DNA of 39,135 nucleotides from Candidatus Odoribacter faecigallinarum (GCA_019114285.1 DXFT01000057.1:1-39135), one strand, 5' to 3'. Counted from the first letter of the stretch, positions 25,910 to 35,068 are shown. The notes: a model not told the origin generated them from the sequence alone. A program made the numbers and translations.

Positions 25910-27097
25910 TTATTCCAAAATCTCAGTAATCTGACCGGCACCCACTGTACGACCACCTTCACGGATTGCAAAACGCAAACCTAATGAACAAGCAACCGGA
26001 GTCAACAACTCAACAGTGATAGTTACATTATCTCCCGGCATTACCATTTCAGTTCCTTCCGGCAAAGTAATCTCACCGGTAACGTCCATTGTACGCAAAT
26101 AGAACTGAGGACGATAGTGGTTGTGGAACGGAGTATGACGGCCACCTTCTTCTTTCTTCAGGATATAAACCTCAGCCTTAAACTTCTTGTGCGGTTTTAC
26201 TGAACCTGGTTTTGCAAGAACCATACCACGTCTGATTTCATTCTTGTCAATACCACGCAGCAACAAACCTACGTTATCACCAGCTTCACCTTCATCCAAC
26301 AACTTGCGGAACATTTCAACGCCGGTACATACGGTCTTCTTTCCGTCAGCACCCAAGCCAATGATTTCCAATTCATCTCCTACATGAACAACACCAGTCT
26401 CAATACGTCCTGTTGCTACAGTACCACGTCCCGTAATTGAGAACACATCCTCAACCGGCATCAAGAACGGTTTTTCATTATCACGCGGAGGAAGCGGAAT
26501 CCAAGTATCCACTGCATCCATCAACTCCATAATCTTCTCTTCCCACTTCGGCTCACCATTCAATGCACCAAGAGCAGAACCTAAGATAACAGGAGTATTG
26601 TCTCCATCATACTGATAGAAGTTCAACAACTCACGCACTTCCATCTCAACCAACTCCAACATCTCGGGATCATCAACCATATCCACCTTATTCAAGAAAA
26701 CTACAATTCTCGGAACGTTTACCTGACGAGCCAACAAGATGTGCTCACGAGTCTGAGGCATCGGACCATCAGTTGCTGCAACTACCAAGATTGCGCCATC
26801 CATCTGGGCGGCACCAGTAACCATGTTCTTTACATAGTCAGCGTGTCCCGGACAGTCAACGTGAGCATAGTGGCGATTTGCCGTTTGATACTCTACATGG
26901 GCTGTATTAATGGTAATACCTCTCTCCTTCTCTTCCGGTGCATTATCGATTGAATCAAAAGAACGCTGCTCAGAAAGACCTTTCTTTGCCAACACTGTCG
27001 TAATTGCTGCTGTCAAAGTGGTTTTACCGTGGTCAACGTGACCGATAGTACCGATATTTACGTGCGGTTTAGACCTGTCAAACTTTTCTTTAGCCAT
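25910..27097 (-). CDS. tuf: Elongation factor Tu
   Basis: The 395-residue GTPase delivers aminoacyl-tRNA to the ribosome. All nucleotide-binding motifs are present: GHVDHGKTT (G1), [12 protein letters not shown] (G2), DCPGHADYV (G3), NKVDMVDD (G4) and the SAL motif. Domains II and III are complete. It has a strong promoter of its own about 120 bp upstream and is followed by a hairpin and tRNA-Trp. No second tuf copy is in the window. Confidence 0.98.
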   Translation of the reverse strand: MAKEKFDRSKPHVNIGTIGHVDHGKTTLTAAITTVLAKKGLSEQRSFDSIDNAPEEKERGITINTAHVEYQTANRHYAHVDCPGHADYVKNMVTGAAQMDGAILVVAATDGPMPQTREHILLARQVNVPRIVVFLNKVDMVDDPEMLELVEMEVRELLNFYQYDGDNTPVILGSALGALNGEPKWEEKIMELMDAVDTWIPLPPRDNEKPFLMPVEDVFSITGRGTVATGRIETGVVHVGDELEIIGLGADGKKTVCTGVEMFRKLLDEGEAGDNVGLLLRGIDKNEIRRGMVLAKPGSVKPHKKFKAEVYILKKEEGGRHTPFHNHYRPQFYLRTMDVTGEITLPEGTEMVMPGDNVTITVELLTPVACSLGLRFAIREGGRTVGAGQITEILE

Positions 27098-27218
27098 GAC
27101 TTAAAAACTTTTTATTATTAAACAACTTATCTCAAAAACTTTTATTACACTTCCAAAAGACTACAGATTTGCAAGCAGTTAATCAACAAAACTCCCCAAA
27201 CCACTTCTTTTGAGCGTG

Positions 27219-27248
27219 CAAATATAATCAAAAAAACTTGTCGAACAA
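27219..27248 (-). promoter_or_regulatory. Complete Bacteroidota promoter of tuf
   Basis: On the minus strand TTG (27248-27246) and TATATTTG (27226-27219) are 19 bp apart. The transcript would begin near 27213 and carry a leader of about 115 nt before the tuf ATG. The leader is A/T rich, with no clear hairpin or SD. Confidence 0.82.
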
Positions 27249-27321
27249 AATTTTATCCAACAAAGTTCGCCAAACTTTTCCACGCTCCACCAACACATTC
27301 CTTCCCACGCCAGTCAGCACC

Positions 27322-27621
27322 TTACGCTTCCCGTTCTTTTTCCTTTGCCTTGACCAGCTGGCGCTTTACTACATCATACAACTCATCAACAGCATCCTCA
27401 AACTTCTTCGCCTTTTTGCTGGCAAAAATATCTTGCCCCTTTATCCGGGCAATTACTTCTACCACCTTGTTCTCCAGATTATCATCTTTCTCAAGTTTCA
27501 AAGAGACCTCTACGTTGACAATACCGTCATGATATTTTTCCAACTTCCCGATTTTCTTCTGGATAAACTCCTCTAATTGTGAACTCGCAGAAAAACCGAC
27601 TGCATTAATCTTAATTTCCAT
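27322..27621 (-). CDS. hpf: Ribosome hibernation-promoting factor, short form
   Basis: The 99-residue protein has the HPF/RaiA fold only: MEIKINAVGFSASSQLEEFI at the start and IKGQDIFASKKAKKFEDAVDELYDVVKRQL near the end. It lacks the C-terminal dimerisation domain of long HPF, so it would bind the decoding site of 30S subunits in slow growth without forming 100S dimers by itself. It follows xerC by 4 bp and belongs to the rpsU-xerC-hpf transcript. Confidence 0.92.
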   Translation of the reverse strand: MEIKINAVGFSASSQLEEFIQKKIGKLEKYHDGIVNVEVSLKLEKDDNLENKVVEVIARIKGQDIFASKKAKKFEDAVDELYDVVKRQLVKAKEKEREA

Positions 27622-27625
27622 AATA

Positions 27626-28570
27626 CTAACATTTATAGGCTCTCGGATGAGCCTGGTTATAAACTTGTTTCAATTTCTCAAAAGAATTATGAGTATAAAC
27701 CTGTGTCGCAGCAAGACTTGAATGGCCCAACAATTTCTGTATAGCTTCAATTCCAGCACCGTTGTTCAACAAAGCCGTGGCAAACGAATGTCTCAACACA
27801 TGGGGACTCCGTTTCGGCAAACCTTTTACATCTTCCAGGCATTTATGCACATGCCTATAAATGTACTTTTCATTAGCAGGCCTGCCCGCATCTGTAATAA
27901 AGAAAAAAGAATGATTACATCCGCCTTCTTTCTCCATCACAAATTTTCTCTGCACAAAATAAACACGCACTGCCTCCACGAAATCATCCAGCATCGGTAC
28001 AATCCTCTGCTTATTCCCTTTTCCTGTTATCCGAATTACTTTGGCTGCCAAATCCACATCCAAAACTTTCAAGTTTTCCAACTCTCCTGCCCGCATTCCT
28101 GTATAATAAGCAACCATCAAGAACATAAAATCCCGGAAACCAGAAAATTCAACATGCTCCATCTGCTTATCTAACAGTTTGTCCATTTCATCATCTGAAA
28201 TAAAAACAGGCAGCTTCTTACCCACCTTAGGAGGTATTATCAAATCCAAAGGACTGCTTTCCACTTTCCCTTCCCGCTGCAAATAACGATAAAGGGAACG
28301 CAATGCGCTCAACTTGCGCCGCACAGTTTTTGCACTTAAAGGCTTACCCCCTTTTTCATTCTTAACCCCCTCACCCTTCCGCTCCCCAGACATTAGAGCC
28401 ACTTCAAAATGCCGAACAACAAGAGGGGTTACACTGCCCCACTCGTTTACATTCTCAACCTTTTCACAGAACTCTATAAACTGACACAAATCTCCTGCAT
28501 AACTAGCGACAGTGGTTGGCGAATATCGCTTCACATTGCATAAATAAGCAAGAAAATCATCAGTTTCCAT
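27626..28570 (-). CDS. xerC: Tyrosine recombinase XerC/XerD type
   Basis: The 314-residue recombinase resolves chromosome dimers at dif sites with a second Xer protein. The catalytic set is complete: Arg in YYTGMRAGELENL, HVLRHSF (His-x-x-Arg), LGHSS (His) and the nucleophile Tyr292 in TQVYTHNS. The N-terminal SAM-like domain carries a lysine/glycine-rich insertion (SGERKGEGVKNEKGGK, near residues 67-82) longer than usual between its last two helices. It sits between rpsU and hpf, a conserved setting in Bacteroidales, which marks it as the housekeeping Xer and not a mobile-element integrase. XerC versus XerD cannot be settled here. Confidence 0.9.
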   Translation of the reverse strand: METDDFLAYLCNVKRYSPTTVASYAGDLCQFIEFCEKVENVNEWGSVTPLVVRHFEVALMSGERKGEGVKNEKGGKPLSAKTVRRKLSALRSLYRYLQREGKVESSPLDLIIPPKVGKKLPVFISDDEMDKLLDKQMEHVEFSGFRDFMFLMVAYYTGMRAGELENLKVLDVDLAAKVIRITGKGNKQRIVPMLDDFVEAVRVYFVQRKFVMEKEGGCNHSFFFITDAGRPANEKYIYRHVHKCLEDVKGLPKRSPHVLRHSFATALLNNGAGIEAIQKLLGHSSLAATQVYTHNSFEKLKQVYNQAHPRAYKC

Positions 28571-28639
28571 ATCGTGTTCTTAAAAACGAACCCAATATAG
28601 GGCTTTCTTTTGAAAAAAACAAGCCTGACAAGGAAAAAA

Positions 28640-28831
28640 TTACTCTTCAGCCTGCTGTAAGCTCTGCTTATAAATTGCTTTAATTCGCTGAGCACGGTTA
28701 CGAACAGAAGGTTTGGTAAATGCCTGACGTTCTCTCAATTCTTTCACAACCCCTGTCTTCTCAAATTTTCTTTTGAATTTCTTTAAGGCTCTCTCTATAT
28801 TTTCGCCTTCTTTTAAAGGTACTATAATCAT
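28640..28831 (-). CDS. rpsU: 30S ribosomal protein S21
   Basis: The 63-residue basic protein starts MIIVPLKEGENIERALKKFK and has the arginine-rich helix of bS21. In Bacteroidota ribosomes bS21, with bS6 and bS18, helps hide the 3' end of 16S rRNA (the anti-SD), which explains why SD sequences are rare in these genomes. No SD is placed right before this start codon, but a strong one lies 126 nt upstream in the leader. It is the first gene of the rpsU-xerC-hpf operon. Confidence 0.95.
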   Translation of the reverse strand: MIIVPLKEGENIERALKKFKRKFEKTGVVKELRERQAFTKPSVRNRAQRIKAIYKQSLQQAEE

Positions 28832-29017
28832 GATATTTGTTTTTAATTTTGTTACTTCGATAAATTACGCATCAATTATCCATATTCAGGAGAAAACTCC
28901 CATAAAATCACACTACGTTCTATACTAAGAAATCTTCTTCAAATTAAATTACAACATCCTCCTTTCCAAGAATACTGATTATTAATGCGTTCAACATATA
29001 ATTCACTTTTCAATTTG
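28832..29017 (-). promoter_or_regulatory. rpsU leader with isolated strong SD and complementary segment
   Basis: The predicted leader is about 185 nt. AAAGGAGG (28965-28958, minus strand) is a near-perfect SD, followed at once by ATG TTG TAA, a two-codon frame. Further down UUCUCCU (28894-28888) can pair with AGGAGGA of the SD over 7 bp, or instead fold into a local GGAG-tetraloop-CTCC hairpin (28900-28889). Two more mini-ORFs, ATG GAT AAT TGA and an overlapping six-codon frame, lie between that hairpin and rpsU. The layout suggests control by ribosomes with an exposed anti-SD. Confidence 0.5.
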
Positions 29018-29022
29018 AGCGA

Positions 29023-29030
29023 CAAAGATA
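29023..29030 (-). promoter_or_regulatory. -7 promoter box of the rpsU operon
   Basis: The minus-strand sequence is TATCTTTG, a perfect match. Possible TTG elements upstream are at 15 or 23 bp spacing, neither ideal. It defines the 5' end of the long rpsU leader near 29017. Confidence 0.65.
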
Positions 29031-29119
29031 CGGCAAAATTTCATACAAACCCACAAATCTGTCATCTTTTTTTCACCTCTTAAAGCACAAGGACACCGAA
29101 TTACAATGCAACGTGCAAA

Positions 29120-29401
29120 TCAAGGATTAAACATATCCTTGCAATAATACCCCAAAATATTATTAATCATCGTAACATAATTCATGGCTTTATTATGTTC
29201 AGGCTCAAGGCGGAGCACTGTATTAAACTTATTCAAGGCATCCGCCATACGCCCGTCAGCATACAACATTTCCCCCCATATCAACCATAAATCCGCATTC
29301 TCAGGAAACACAGCAACTTCCTGTTCCAACAAACGCATAGCTTCTGCCCGCCGTCCTTCACGCTCCATTCTTTTCAATTCTTCTATTTCCATAATTCTCA
29401 T
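29120..29401 (-). CDS. Small TPR protein
   Basis: The 93-residue protein consists of about two tetratricopeptide repeats: EGRRAEAMRLLEQEVAVFPE and DLWLIWGEMLYADGRMADALNKFNTVLRLEPEHNKA. There is no signal peptide, so it is probably a cytoplasmic protein-protein adaptor with unknown partner. An ATG at 29392 (MEIEELKR) is an equally good start. It begins 3 bp after the M23 peptidase stop and is surely co-transcribed with it. Confidence 0.8.
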   Translation of the reverse strand: MRIMEIEELKRMEREGRRAEAMRLLEQEVAVFPENADLWLIWGEMLYADGRMADALNKFNTVLRLEPEHNKAMNYVTMINNILGYYCKDMFNP

Positions 29402-29404
29402 CGT

Positions 29405-31060
29405 TTATTTCATTACTTTTATTTTCAACTCCCGCTTATTCCCAGCCAAATCTTTCACCATGACACACACCGTATTCCATTCTCCCCGGACAAAAGCCGG
29501 CTCACCAAGGCTACATTGCAAAATGGCAGTCCGGGGATCATAACTAAAAAGACACCAGCGCCCGTTCACTTCTCCCCTGTAATCCGTAATGCCAGAAAAA
29601 TCATCCTTAATCCGGAAACGCAATTTACCCCCGGCAACCTTTCCCTCATACGTAATCTTCGGAGCAACCGTATCTATTGCCACTCCATAACGCGCCAAAT
29701 AAGGAACTGAAGCCTCCAATCCCCTGGATGTATGAGAAGTGGCAAGAGGATAACACCTACCATTAGGCGTCACCTCGCATATCAACGCCTGAGGACAAAA
29801 ATTCCCCCGTACAAAAAGCCGGGCTCTTTTTAATAAAGGTACCTCCTCTCTCGCCAACACCAACAAAGAATCCCCAAACCTATCATCATATTCAACCTCA
29901 CACACCCTGGCAACAGATGAAAACAAAGAGGAAGAATCCAATTCCACCTGCCACCTGCCCGTCTTCAAAACATAGGATTTGTCATAAAACAACAAATCCC
30001 CGTCCATACTGTCTCTCGCAACCTCCTCCCCTCCCTCCAAACACAAACGCACCGACGAATGATTGCCATTAATATCCGCCAAAGAAACAGACACCTTGAC
30101 CAAACTATCCGGCAAAACCTTTATACTGCCTCCAGCTTTCGATACCACACCAAACAATTGTTCATGATAATGCCCAAAACAGCGATAAACAGTTTCTTGA
30201 CGTTTATAGCCATGAAAATCTTTCACCTCATTGACCAAACGGGAATGGTCAAAAGAACAAGAATCTACAGAAAAAGCAAAAACAGTATCCTGACCGACTG
30301 CAAGCGCAAGACGGTAAATTCCCAATTTGTTCCAGGAACCTTCCATATAATCCATGGCAAAAACTCCTATTCCTATCCTGCCGGACGGCACGACAACATG
30401 CCCGGCATCATACATTCCTGCCGACACACGCTCCACCGGGCAAGACTGCAACAAGCGAACCACGCCGTTTTCTCCGATACCATATAAATATAGGCGTTTT
30501 ACAACCGGACGCGTGCGGTCCTTCACTGGATAATAACGCAAAGGATTCAACGTATGTTCGGTCCGTGTATTTCGAACCTCAAAATGAAGATGGGGACCTC
30601 CGGAAGAACCGGTATTCCCACTATAAGCCAAGGTATCCCCCGCCTGGTAAAACAAATGACGAGCGTGCAAATCCACATCAATTTTAAAACTCTCATGTGC
30701 ATATTGCAAATCCCGCACCACCTCTGCCAAACGGGGTTCAAACCTCTGAAGATGCCCATACACCGTTGTTGTTCCATCCGCATGCTCCATGTACAAAGCA
30801 TAACCATACCCTGTCGGAGAAACAGAAACCCGCGCTACAATTCCGTCTTTGACATTCCGGACAGGCAACCCCTCTTTCCCTCCAGTCTTAATATCAATGC
30901 CGGAATGGAAATGAGTCGCCCGCAACTCCCCAAAATTCCCGCTCAAAAGCAAATCCCCTTCCACAGGAAATACACGTTCCTGCCCCAACAAAAACAAAGG
31001 GCTCATTAGCAAAAACTTAACAAAAATGTAACACAGTGCGTTTATCGGCATTTTTTTCAT
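29405..31060 (-). CDS. M23-family metallopeptidase, secreted
   Basis: A signal sequence (about residues 1-26, ending LFLLG) is followed by a LytM/M23 domain with all zinc ligands: His52 and Asp56 in HFHSGIDI, and His159 in HLHFEV, with His157 as the paired catalytic histidine. M23 enzymes cut peptide crosslinks of peptidoglycan. The remaining ~370 residues are beta-rich, without a recognised domain, and probably form immunoglobulin-like modules. I chose the ATG at 31060; another at 31078 would leave almost no leader after the promoter at 31089-31096. It is divergent from the zapB-like/zapA genes, so wall remodelling and division genes share one control region. Confidence 0.88.
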   Translation of the reverse strand: MKKMPINALCYIFVKFLLMSPLFLLGQERVFPVEGDLLLSGNFGELRATHFHSGIDIKTGGKEGLPVRNVKDGIVARVSVSPTGYGYALYMEHADGTTTVYGHLQRFEPRLAEVVRDLQYAHESFKIDVDLHARHLFYQAGDTLAYSGNTGSSGGPHLHFEVRNTRTEHTLNPLRYYPVKDRTRPVVKRLYLYGIGENGVVRLLQSCPVERVSAGMYDAGHVVVPSGRIGIGVFAMDYMEGSWNKLGIYRLALAVGQDTVFAFSVDSCSFDHSRLVNEVKDFHGYKRQETVYRCFGHYHEQLFGVVSKAGGSIKVLPDSLVKVSVSLADINGNHSSVRLCLEGGEEVARDSMDGDLLFYDKSYVLKTGRWQVELDSSSLFSSVARVCEVEYDDRFGDSLLVLAREEVPLLKRARLFVRGNFCPQALICEVTPNGRCYPLATSHTSRGLEASVPYLARYGVAIDTVAPKITYEGKVAGGKLRFRIKDDFSGITDYRGEVNGRWCLFSYDPRTAILQCSLGEPAFVRGEWNTVCVMVKDLAGNKRELKIKVMK

Positions 31061-31088
31061 CACAAAAAAAATTATCATTTTTCCAGTG

Positions 31089-31096
31089 CAAATATA
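31089..31096 (-). promoter_or_regulatory. -7 promoter box of the M23 peptidase gene
   Basis: The minus-strand sequence is TATATTTG. The box is only 11 bp from the -33 element of the divergent zapB-like promoter, so both promoters share the same 50 bp. Its own -33 element is not clear. Confidence 0.55.
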
Positions 31097-31106
31097 TTCA
31101 AGAGTC

Positions 31107-31137
31107 TTGACAATTTAAATAATTCTTCCTACCTTTG
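31107..31137 (+). promoter_or_regulatory. Complete Bacteroidota promoter of the zapB-like/zapA operon
   Basis: TTG at 31107-31109 (within TTGACA) and TACCTTTG at 31130-31137 are 20 bp apart. The transcript would start near 31143, 13 bp before the ATG. Confidence 0.82.
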
Positions 31138-31155
31138 TCATGAAAAGTAAAGGTT

Positions 31156-31446
31156 ATGGCAGCAAAAATAGATATAGTTGTTAACGAACTTGACTTTAAA
31201 ATTGAGAAACTGATAAAACAATATATACACTCTTTGGAAGAGAACAAAAGTTTGAAAGACGACATCAACGAGTTAAAAAACAAACTGGAAATTCTGGAAG
31301 AAGAGAAACATGATTTAGAAAATAAATTAAAAACAGCCAGAACGGCTAACGCGGTTGCAAGGGGAGAATACAACAAGGATGGAAAATCGCAGATAAACCG
31401 GCTGGTGCGGGAAATTGACAAATGTATTGCTCTTTTGAACAATTGA
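31156..31446 (+). CDS. Coiled-coil protein, ZapB-like candidate
   Basis: The 96-residue protein is mostly one long coiled coil (about residues 10-65: heptads through EENKSLKDDINELKNKLEIL). A short C-terminal helix, INRLVREIDKCIALLNN, follows. It has no signal peptide or membrane helix. It starts the operon and its stop is 1 bp before the zapA start. ZapB binds ZapA at the FtsZ ring in E. coli; similar size, coil and gene neighbour suggest an analogous role. The sequence itself does not prove homology. Confidence 0.75.
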   Translation: MAAKIDIVVNELDFKIEKLIKQYIHSLEENKSLKDDINELKNKLEILEEEKHDLENKLKTARTANAVARGEYNKDGKSQINRLVREIDKCIALLNN

Positions 31447-31447
31447 T

Positions 31448-31720
31448 ATGGATGAAAAACGCAGTATTAACCTCACGATAGACGGCATTCCGATGAACCT
31501 GATTATACAGGCGTCAGAAGAAGAGATTGTCAGGAAAGCGGCAAAAGAGATTAATGAACGCGTTTCAAAATATAAATCCGGGTACACAGAACCGGAGTCA
31601 TTTTATTTTTTAGCTTATGCGACATTGCAATACGCCATAAAGGCAATGCAACAGGAACAAAAGCTGGAAGAGATAGAAAAAATTAGTTCAAAACTTGATG
31701 AATACATCAAGACGGAGTAA
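31448..31720 (+). CDS. zapA: Cell division protein ZapA
   Basis: The 90-residue protein has the ZapA globular head (SINLTIDGIPMNLIIQASEEE) and a C-terminal coil (LQYAIKAMQQEQKLEEIEKI). ZapA tetramers crosslink FtsZ filaments in the division ring. It is directly downstream of the coiled-coil gene and upstream of the 6S RNA candidate. Confidence 0.9.
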   Translation: MDEKRSINLTIDGIPMNLIIQASEEEIVRKAAKEINERVSKYKSGYTEPESFYFLAYATLQYAIKAMQQEQKLEEIEKISSKLDEYIKTE

Positions 31721-31748
31721 TTTTAAAAGAGTTCTTTGAATTAAGATA

Positions 31749-31934
31749 TTCCCGCATTATTTCGACTTTAAGCGAAAAACTCAACACTCAAACAATTAGA
31801 GCGGACGCTTTATTTGCACAAGACAGGCCTCAACTCTTCGGAGTTCCTTCGGGACGGTGGAAGTCTGAATCAAATGGCAGCTCTACCCGTGTCATACAGG
31901 GGTTTTATTAAAAAGAAATAATGCGGGATTTTTT
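31749..31934 (+). ncRNA. ssrS: 6S RNA candidate
   Basis: A perfect 14-bp closing stem joins 31750-31763 (TCCCGCATTATTTC) with 31915-31928 and is followed directly by TTTTTT (31929-31934). It encloses about 150 nt with an internal loop region and hairpins such as AACTC-TTCG-GAGTT near 31832-31845. Long closing stem, total length near 185 nt and a position right after zapA all fit 6S RNA, which binds housekeeping RNA polymerase as an open-promoter mimic. I found no clear separate promoter, so it may be processed from the zapA transcript. Confidence 0.75.
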
Positions 31935-31977
31935 ATGGGATATAATATTATTACAAATCAATAATTAATAAATAAAC

Positions 31978-33513
31978 ATGTACACAACAATCATAATAGC
32001 AGTAGTGGCTTTGGTGGTAGGCATGGGTTGCGGATGGATGGTTCTACGACTCATCATGAAACACCGGGCACAAAACATCATTAAAGAAGCAGAGGCTGAA
32101 GCAGAAGTCATCAAAAAAGACAAAATCTTGCAAGCCAAGGAAAAATTCCTGCAAATCAAAGCCGAACATGAAAAACAAGTTGCAGCCCGCAATAATAAAT
32201 TGCAGCAAGCAGAAAATAAACTGAAACAACAGGAGACAGAGGTTTCCCGCAAATTAGAAGAAATCCAGCGAAAGACAAAAGAGATTCAAAGTCAACAGAA
32301 CAACATTGACATGCAGAAAGAGTTGATAGAGAAGAAAAACAATGAACTGGAAAAACTAAAAAAACAGCAAATTGAACAACTGGAAGCCATCTCAGGCATG
32401 TCCGGAGAGCAGGCAAAGGAAAAACTCATCAACTCCCTAAAAGACGAAGCTGAAGCAGAAGCAGTCTCATACGTCAATGAAATCATGGAAGAAGCGAAGA
32501 TGACTGCCAACATGGAAGCGAAAAAAATTGTCATCAAGACAATACAACGGGTGGCAACGGAAACTGCCATTGAAAATGCAGTATCCATCTTTCATATAGA
32601 CTCTGACGAAATCAAAGGACGCATCATCGGACGGGAAGGCAGAAACATCCGGGCGTTAGAAGCTGCGACCGGTGTTGAAATCATTGTGGACGATACCCCG
32701 GAAGCCATTGTACTCTCCGGTTTCGACCCGGTACGCCGGGAAATAGCCCGCTTGTCCTTGCACCAACTGGTCACGGATGGGCGCATCCACCCCGCACGTA
32801 TCGAGGAAGTAGTAAATAAGGTAAAAAAACAAATCGAGGAAGAAATCATTGAAACAGGAAAACGCACCACGATTGACCTGGGCATCCACGGCTTGCATCC
32901 TGAACTGATACGCCTCATCGGCAAAATGAAATACCGTTCCTCTTACGGGCAGAACCTCCTGCAACATGCCCGCGAAACAGCAAACCTCTGTGCCATCATG
33001 GCGGCAGAATTAGGCTTGAATGTCAAAAAAGCAAAACGGGCTGGCTTGTTGCATGATATAGGCAAAGTACCCGATGACGAGCCGGAACTCCCACATGCTA
33101 TCTTAGGCATGCAGTTAGCAGAAAAATACAAGGAAAAACCGGACATTTGCAATGCCATCGGTGCACACCATGAAGAAATAGAAATGACCACGCTCATCGC
33201 CCCCATCGTACAAGCCTGCGATGCCATATCAGGAGCACGTCCCGGTGCTCGCCGTGAAGTCGTGGAATCATACATTAAACGCTTAAAAGACATGGAAGAC
33301 CTTGCCTTGTCCTATAACGGCGTAGTGAAGACATACGCCATCCAGGCAGGAAGGGAATTGCGGGTTGTTGTCGGAAGTGAAAAAATATCCGATGCGGAAG
33401 CAGAAAAAATATCCTTCGACATCGCCAAAAGGATTCAAGACGAAATGACCTATCCGGGACAGGTAAAAGTAACGGTCATTCGGGAAACAAGGGCCATCAG
33501 TTATGCCAAATAA
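31978..33513 (+). CDS. rny: Ribonuclease Y
   Basis: The 511-residue endoribonuclease begins with one transmembrane helix (about residues 2-22), then a long coiled coil (about 25-190), a KH RNA-binding domain ([20 protein letters not shown]) and an HD domain with the metal-binding pair in LLHDIGKV. RNase Y starts decay of many mRNAs at the membrane. It is complete and followed by a terminator. No promoter box is obvious in the short gap after the 6S RNA, so it may rely on read-through or an unrecognised promoter. Confidence 0.96.
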   Translation: MYTTIIIAVVALVVGMGCGWMVLRLIMKHRAQNIIKEAEAEAEVIKKDKILQAKEKFLQIKAEHEKQVAARNNKLQQAENKLKQQETEVSRKLEEIQRKTKEIQSQQNNIDMQKELIEKKNNELEKLKKQQIEQLEAISGMSGEQAKEKLINSLKDEAEAEAVSYVNEIMEEAKMTANMEAKKIVIKTIQRVATETAIENAVSIFHIDSDEIKGRIIGREGRNIRALEAATGVEIIVDDTPEAIVLSGFDPVRREIARLSLHQLVTDGRIHPARIEEVVNKVKKQIEEEIIETGKRTTIDLGIHGLHPELIRLIGKMKYRSSYGQNLLQHARETANLCAIMAAELGLNVKKAKRAGLLHDIGKVPDDEPELPHAILGMQLAEKYKEKPDICNAIGAHHEEIEMTTLIAPIVQACDAISGARPGARREVVESYIKRLKDMEDLALSYNGVVKTYAIQAGRELRVVVGSEKISDAEAEKISFDIAKRIQDEMTYPGQVKVTVIRETRAISYAK

Positions 33514-33578
33514 CAAAGAAAAAACAAACAAGCATTAAGCCTTGATTTTAAACATTTCTTTTATAATTCAACAACAGA

Positions 33579-33608
33579 AAAAGCATCCTCCCCAGGGTGC
33601 TTTTTTTC
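33579..33608 (+). terminator. Intrinsic terminator of rny
   Basis: AGCATCC (33582-33588) pairs with GGGTGCT (33595-33601) in a 7-bp stem with one G-U pair, preceded by an A run and followed by TTTTTT. It ends the rny transcript before the hisS promoter. Confidence 0.8.
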
Positions 33609-33665
33609 AATCGCCCCCTCCCAATTTATTTCACCACAAGAATTTCAAAAATGGATAGAATCTGT

Positions 33666-33673
33666 TATATTTG
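33666..33673 (+). promoter_or_regulatory. -7 promoter box of hisS
   Basis: TATATTTG is a perfect match. Transcription would start near 33679, so the in-frame ATG at 33671 lies upstream of the transcript and the start at 33704 is the real one. A TTT element about 20 bp upstream stands in for the -33 TTG. Confidence 0.68.
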
Positions 33674-33703
33674 CAAACACGAAAAAAATCAAATTATAAA
33701 CAA

Positions 33704-35068
33704 ATGGCACAGACACCTTCTATCCCAAAAGGCACAAGGGACTATTCACCGGACATCATGGTGAAACGCAACTACATATTCGACACCATCAAAAGCGTAT
33801 TCAAACTCTATGGCTACCAACCGCTGGAAACGCCAGCCATGGAAAACCTGTCCACCCTCATGGGGAAATATGGAGAAGAAGGGGACAAATTGCTGTTCAA
33901 AATACTGAACTCAGGCGACTTCCTTGCCCAGGTACCCGAAAACGAACTGTTGGAACGCAACAGCATCAGGCTGACCAACAAAATATCGGAGAAAGGATTG
34001 CGATACGACTTGACCGTTCCTTTTGCCCGCTTCGTGGTACAACACCAAAGCGAATTGACCTTCCCCTTCAAGCGCTATCAGATACAACCCGTATGGCGTG
34101 CGGACCGTCCTCAAAAAGGACGCTATCGGGAATTTTACCAATGCGATGTCGATGTCGTAGGCAGCGACTCGTTATTGCACGAAGTCGAACTCATCCAAAT
34201 GGTGGATGAAGTCTATCGCCGGCTGCACATCAACGTCCGTCTCCTCATCAATAACCGGAAAATCCTAGCGGGCATCGCTGAAACCATCGGCCACCCGGAC
34301 AAATTGACCGACATCACAGTCGCCATTGACAAAATGGACAAAATCGGGGGTGACGCCGTCAATGCCGAGTTGCGCGAAAAAGGCATCGACGAAACCGCCA
34401 TCGAAAAACTCCAACCCATCCTGAACCTCCAAGGTTCCAACAACGAAAAACTGGAACGCCTTCAGGGAATCCTGCAAAACAGCCCCACCGGCTTAAAAGG
34501 AATCGAAGAACTGACCACCGTATTCAATTACCTGGAAGGCTTATCCATAGGTACGGAAGTCAAATTAGACCTGACCTTGGCACGCGGACTAAGCTACTAC
34601 ACAGGCGCCATCTTCGAGGTCAAAGCCCTGGACGTGCAAATTGGCAGCATCACCGGAGGCGGGCGCTACGATGACCTCACGGGCATCTTCGGATTGAAAA
34701 ACATGTCGGGGGTAGGCATCTCATTCGGTGCAGACCGCATTTTCGATGTCATGCAGCAATTAAACCTGTTCCCCGAAGACAATAAAGCAACCACCCAAAT
34801 ACTCTTTGTCAATTTTGGAGCAAAAGAAGAACGCTACTGCCTTCCCCTGATGCAACAATTGCGGGCGGCAGGCATCAACACCGAAATCTACCCCGAACCG
34901 GCAAAGATGAAAAAACAGATGGGCTATGCCGACAAAAAAGGCATTCCATTCGTGGCATTGGTCGGAGAAACAGAAATGCAAGAAAACAAAATAGCCCTGA
35001 AAAACATGGCAACCGGTGAACAACAAAACATCACGCTTGCCCAGGCTGTTGAAATCCTAAAAAAATAA
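33704..35068 (+). CDS. hisS: Histidyl-tRNA synthetase
   Basis: The 454-residue class II synthetase charges tRNA-His. Motif 1 lies in the N-terminal [10 protein letters not shown] region, motif 2 in [29 protein letters not shown]. The histidine-specific [15 protein letters not shown] and motif 3 [13 protein letters not shown] with [14 protein letters not shown] follow, and the C-terminal anticodon-binding domain is complete. The start was set from the promoter at 33666-33673. hutH, which degrades histidine, follows 170 bp downstream. Confidence 0.97.
   Translation: MAQTPSIPKGTRDYSPDIMVKRNYIFDTIKSVFKLYGYQPLETPAMENLSTLMGKYGEEGDKLLFKILNSGDFLAQVPENELLERNSIRLTNKISEKGLRYDLTVPFARFVVQHQSELTFPFKRYQIQPVWRADRPQKGRYREFYQCDVDVVGSDSLLHEVELIQMVDEVYRRLHINVRLLINNRKILAGIAETIGHPDKLTDITVAIDKMDKIGGDAVNAELREKGIDETAIEKLQPILNLQGSNNEKLERLQGILQNSPTGLKGIEELTTVFNYLEGLSIGTEVKLDLTLARGLSYYTGAIFEVKALDVQIGSITGGGRYDDLTGIFGLKNMSGVGISFGADRIFDVMQQLNLFPEDNKATTQILFVNFGAKEERYCLPLMQQLRAAGINTEIYPEPAKMKKQMGYADKKGIPFVALVGETEMQENKIALKNMATGEQQNITLAQAVEILKK

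Noticed and set aside
27626-28570. Integrase of a mobile element
   Set aside because: The Xer protein sits in a conserved housekeeping order with rpsU and hpf, with no attachment-site repeats or cargo nearby.
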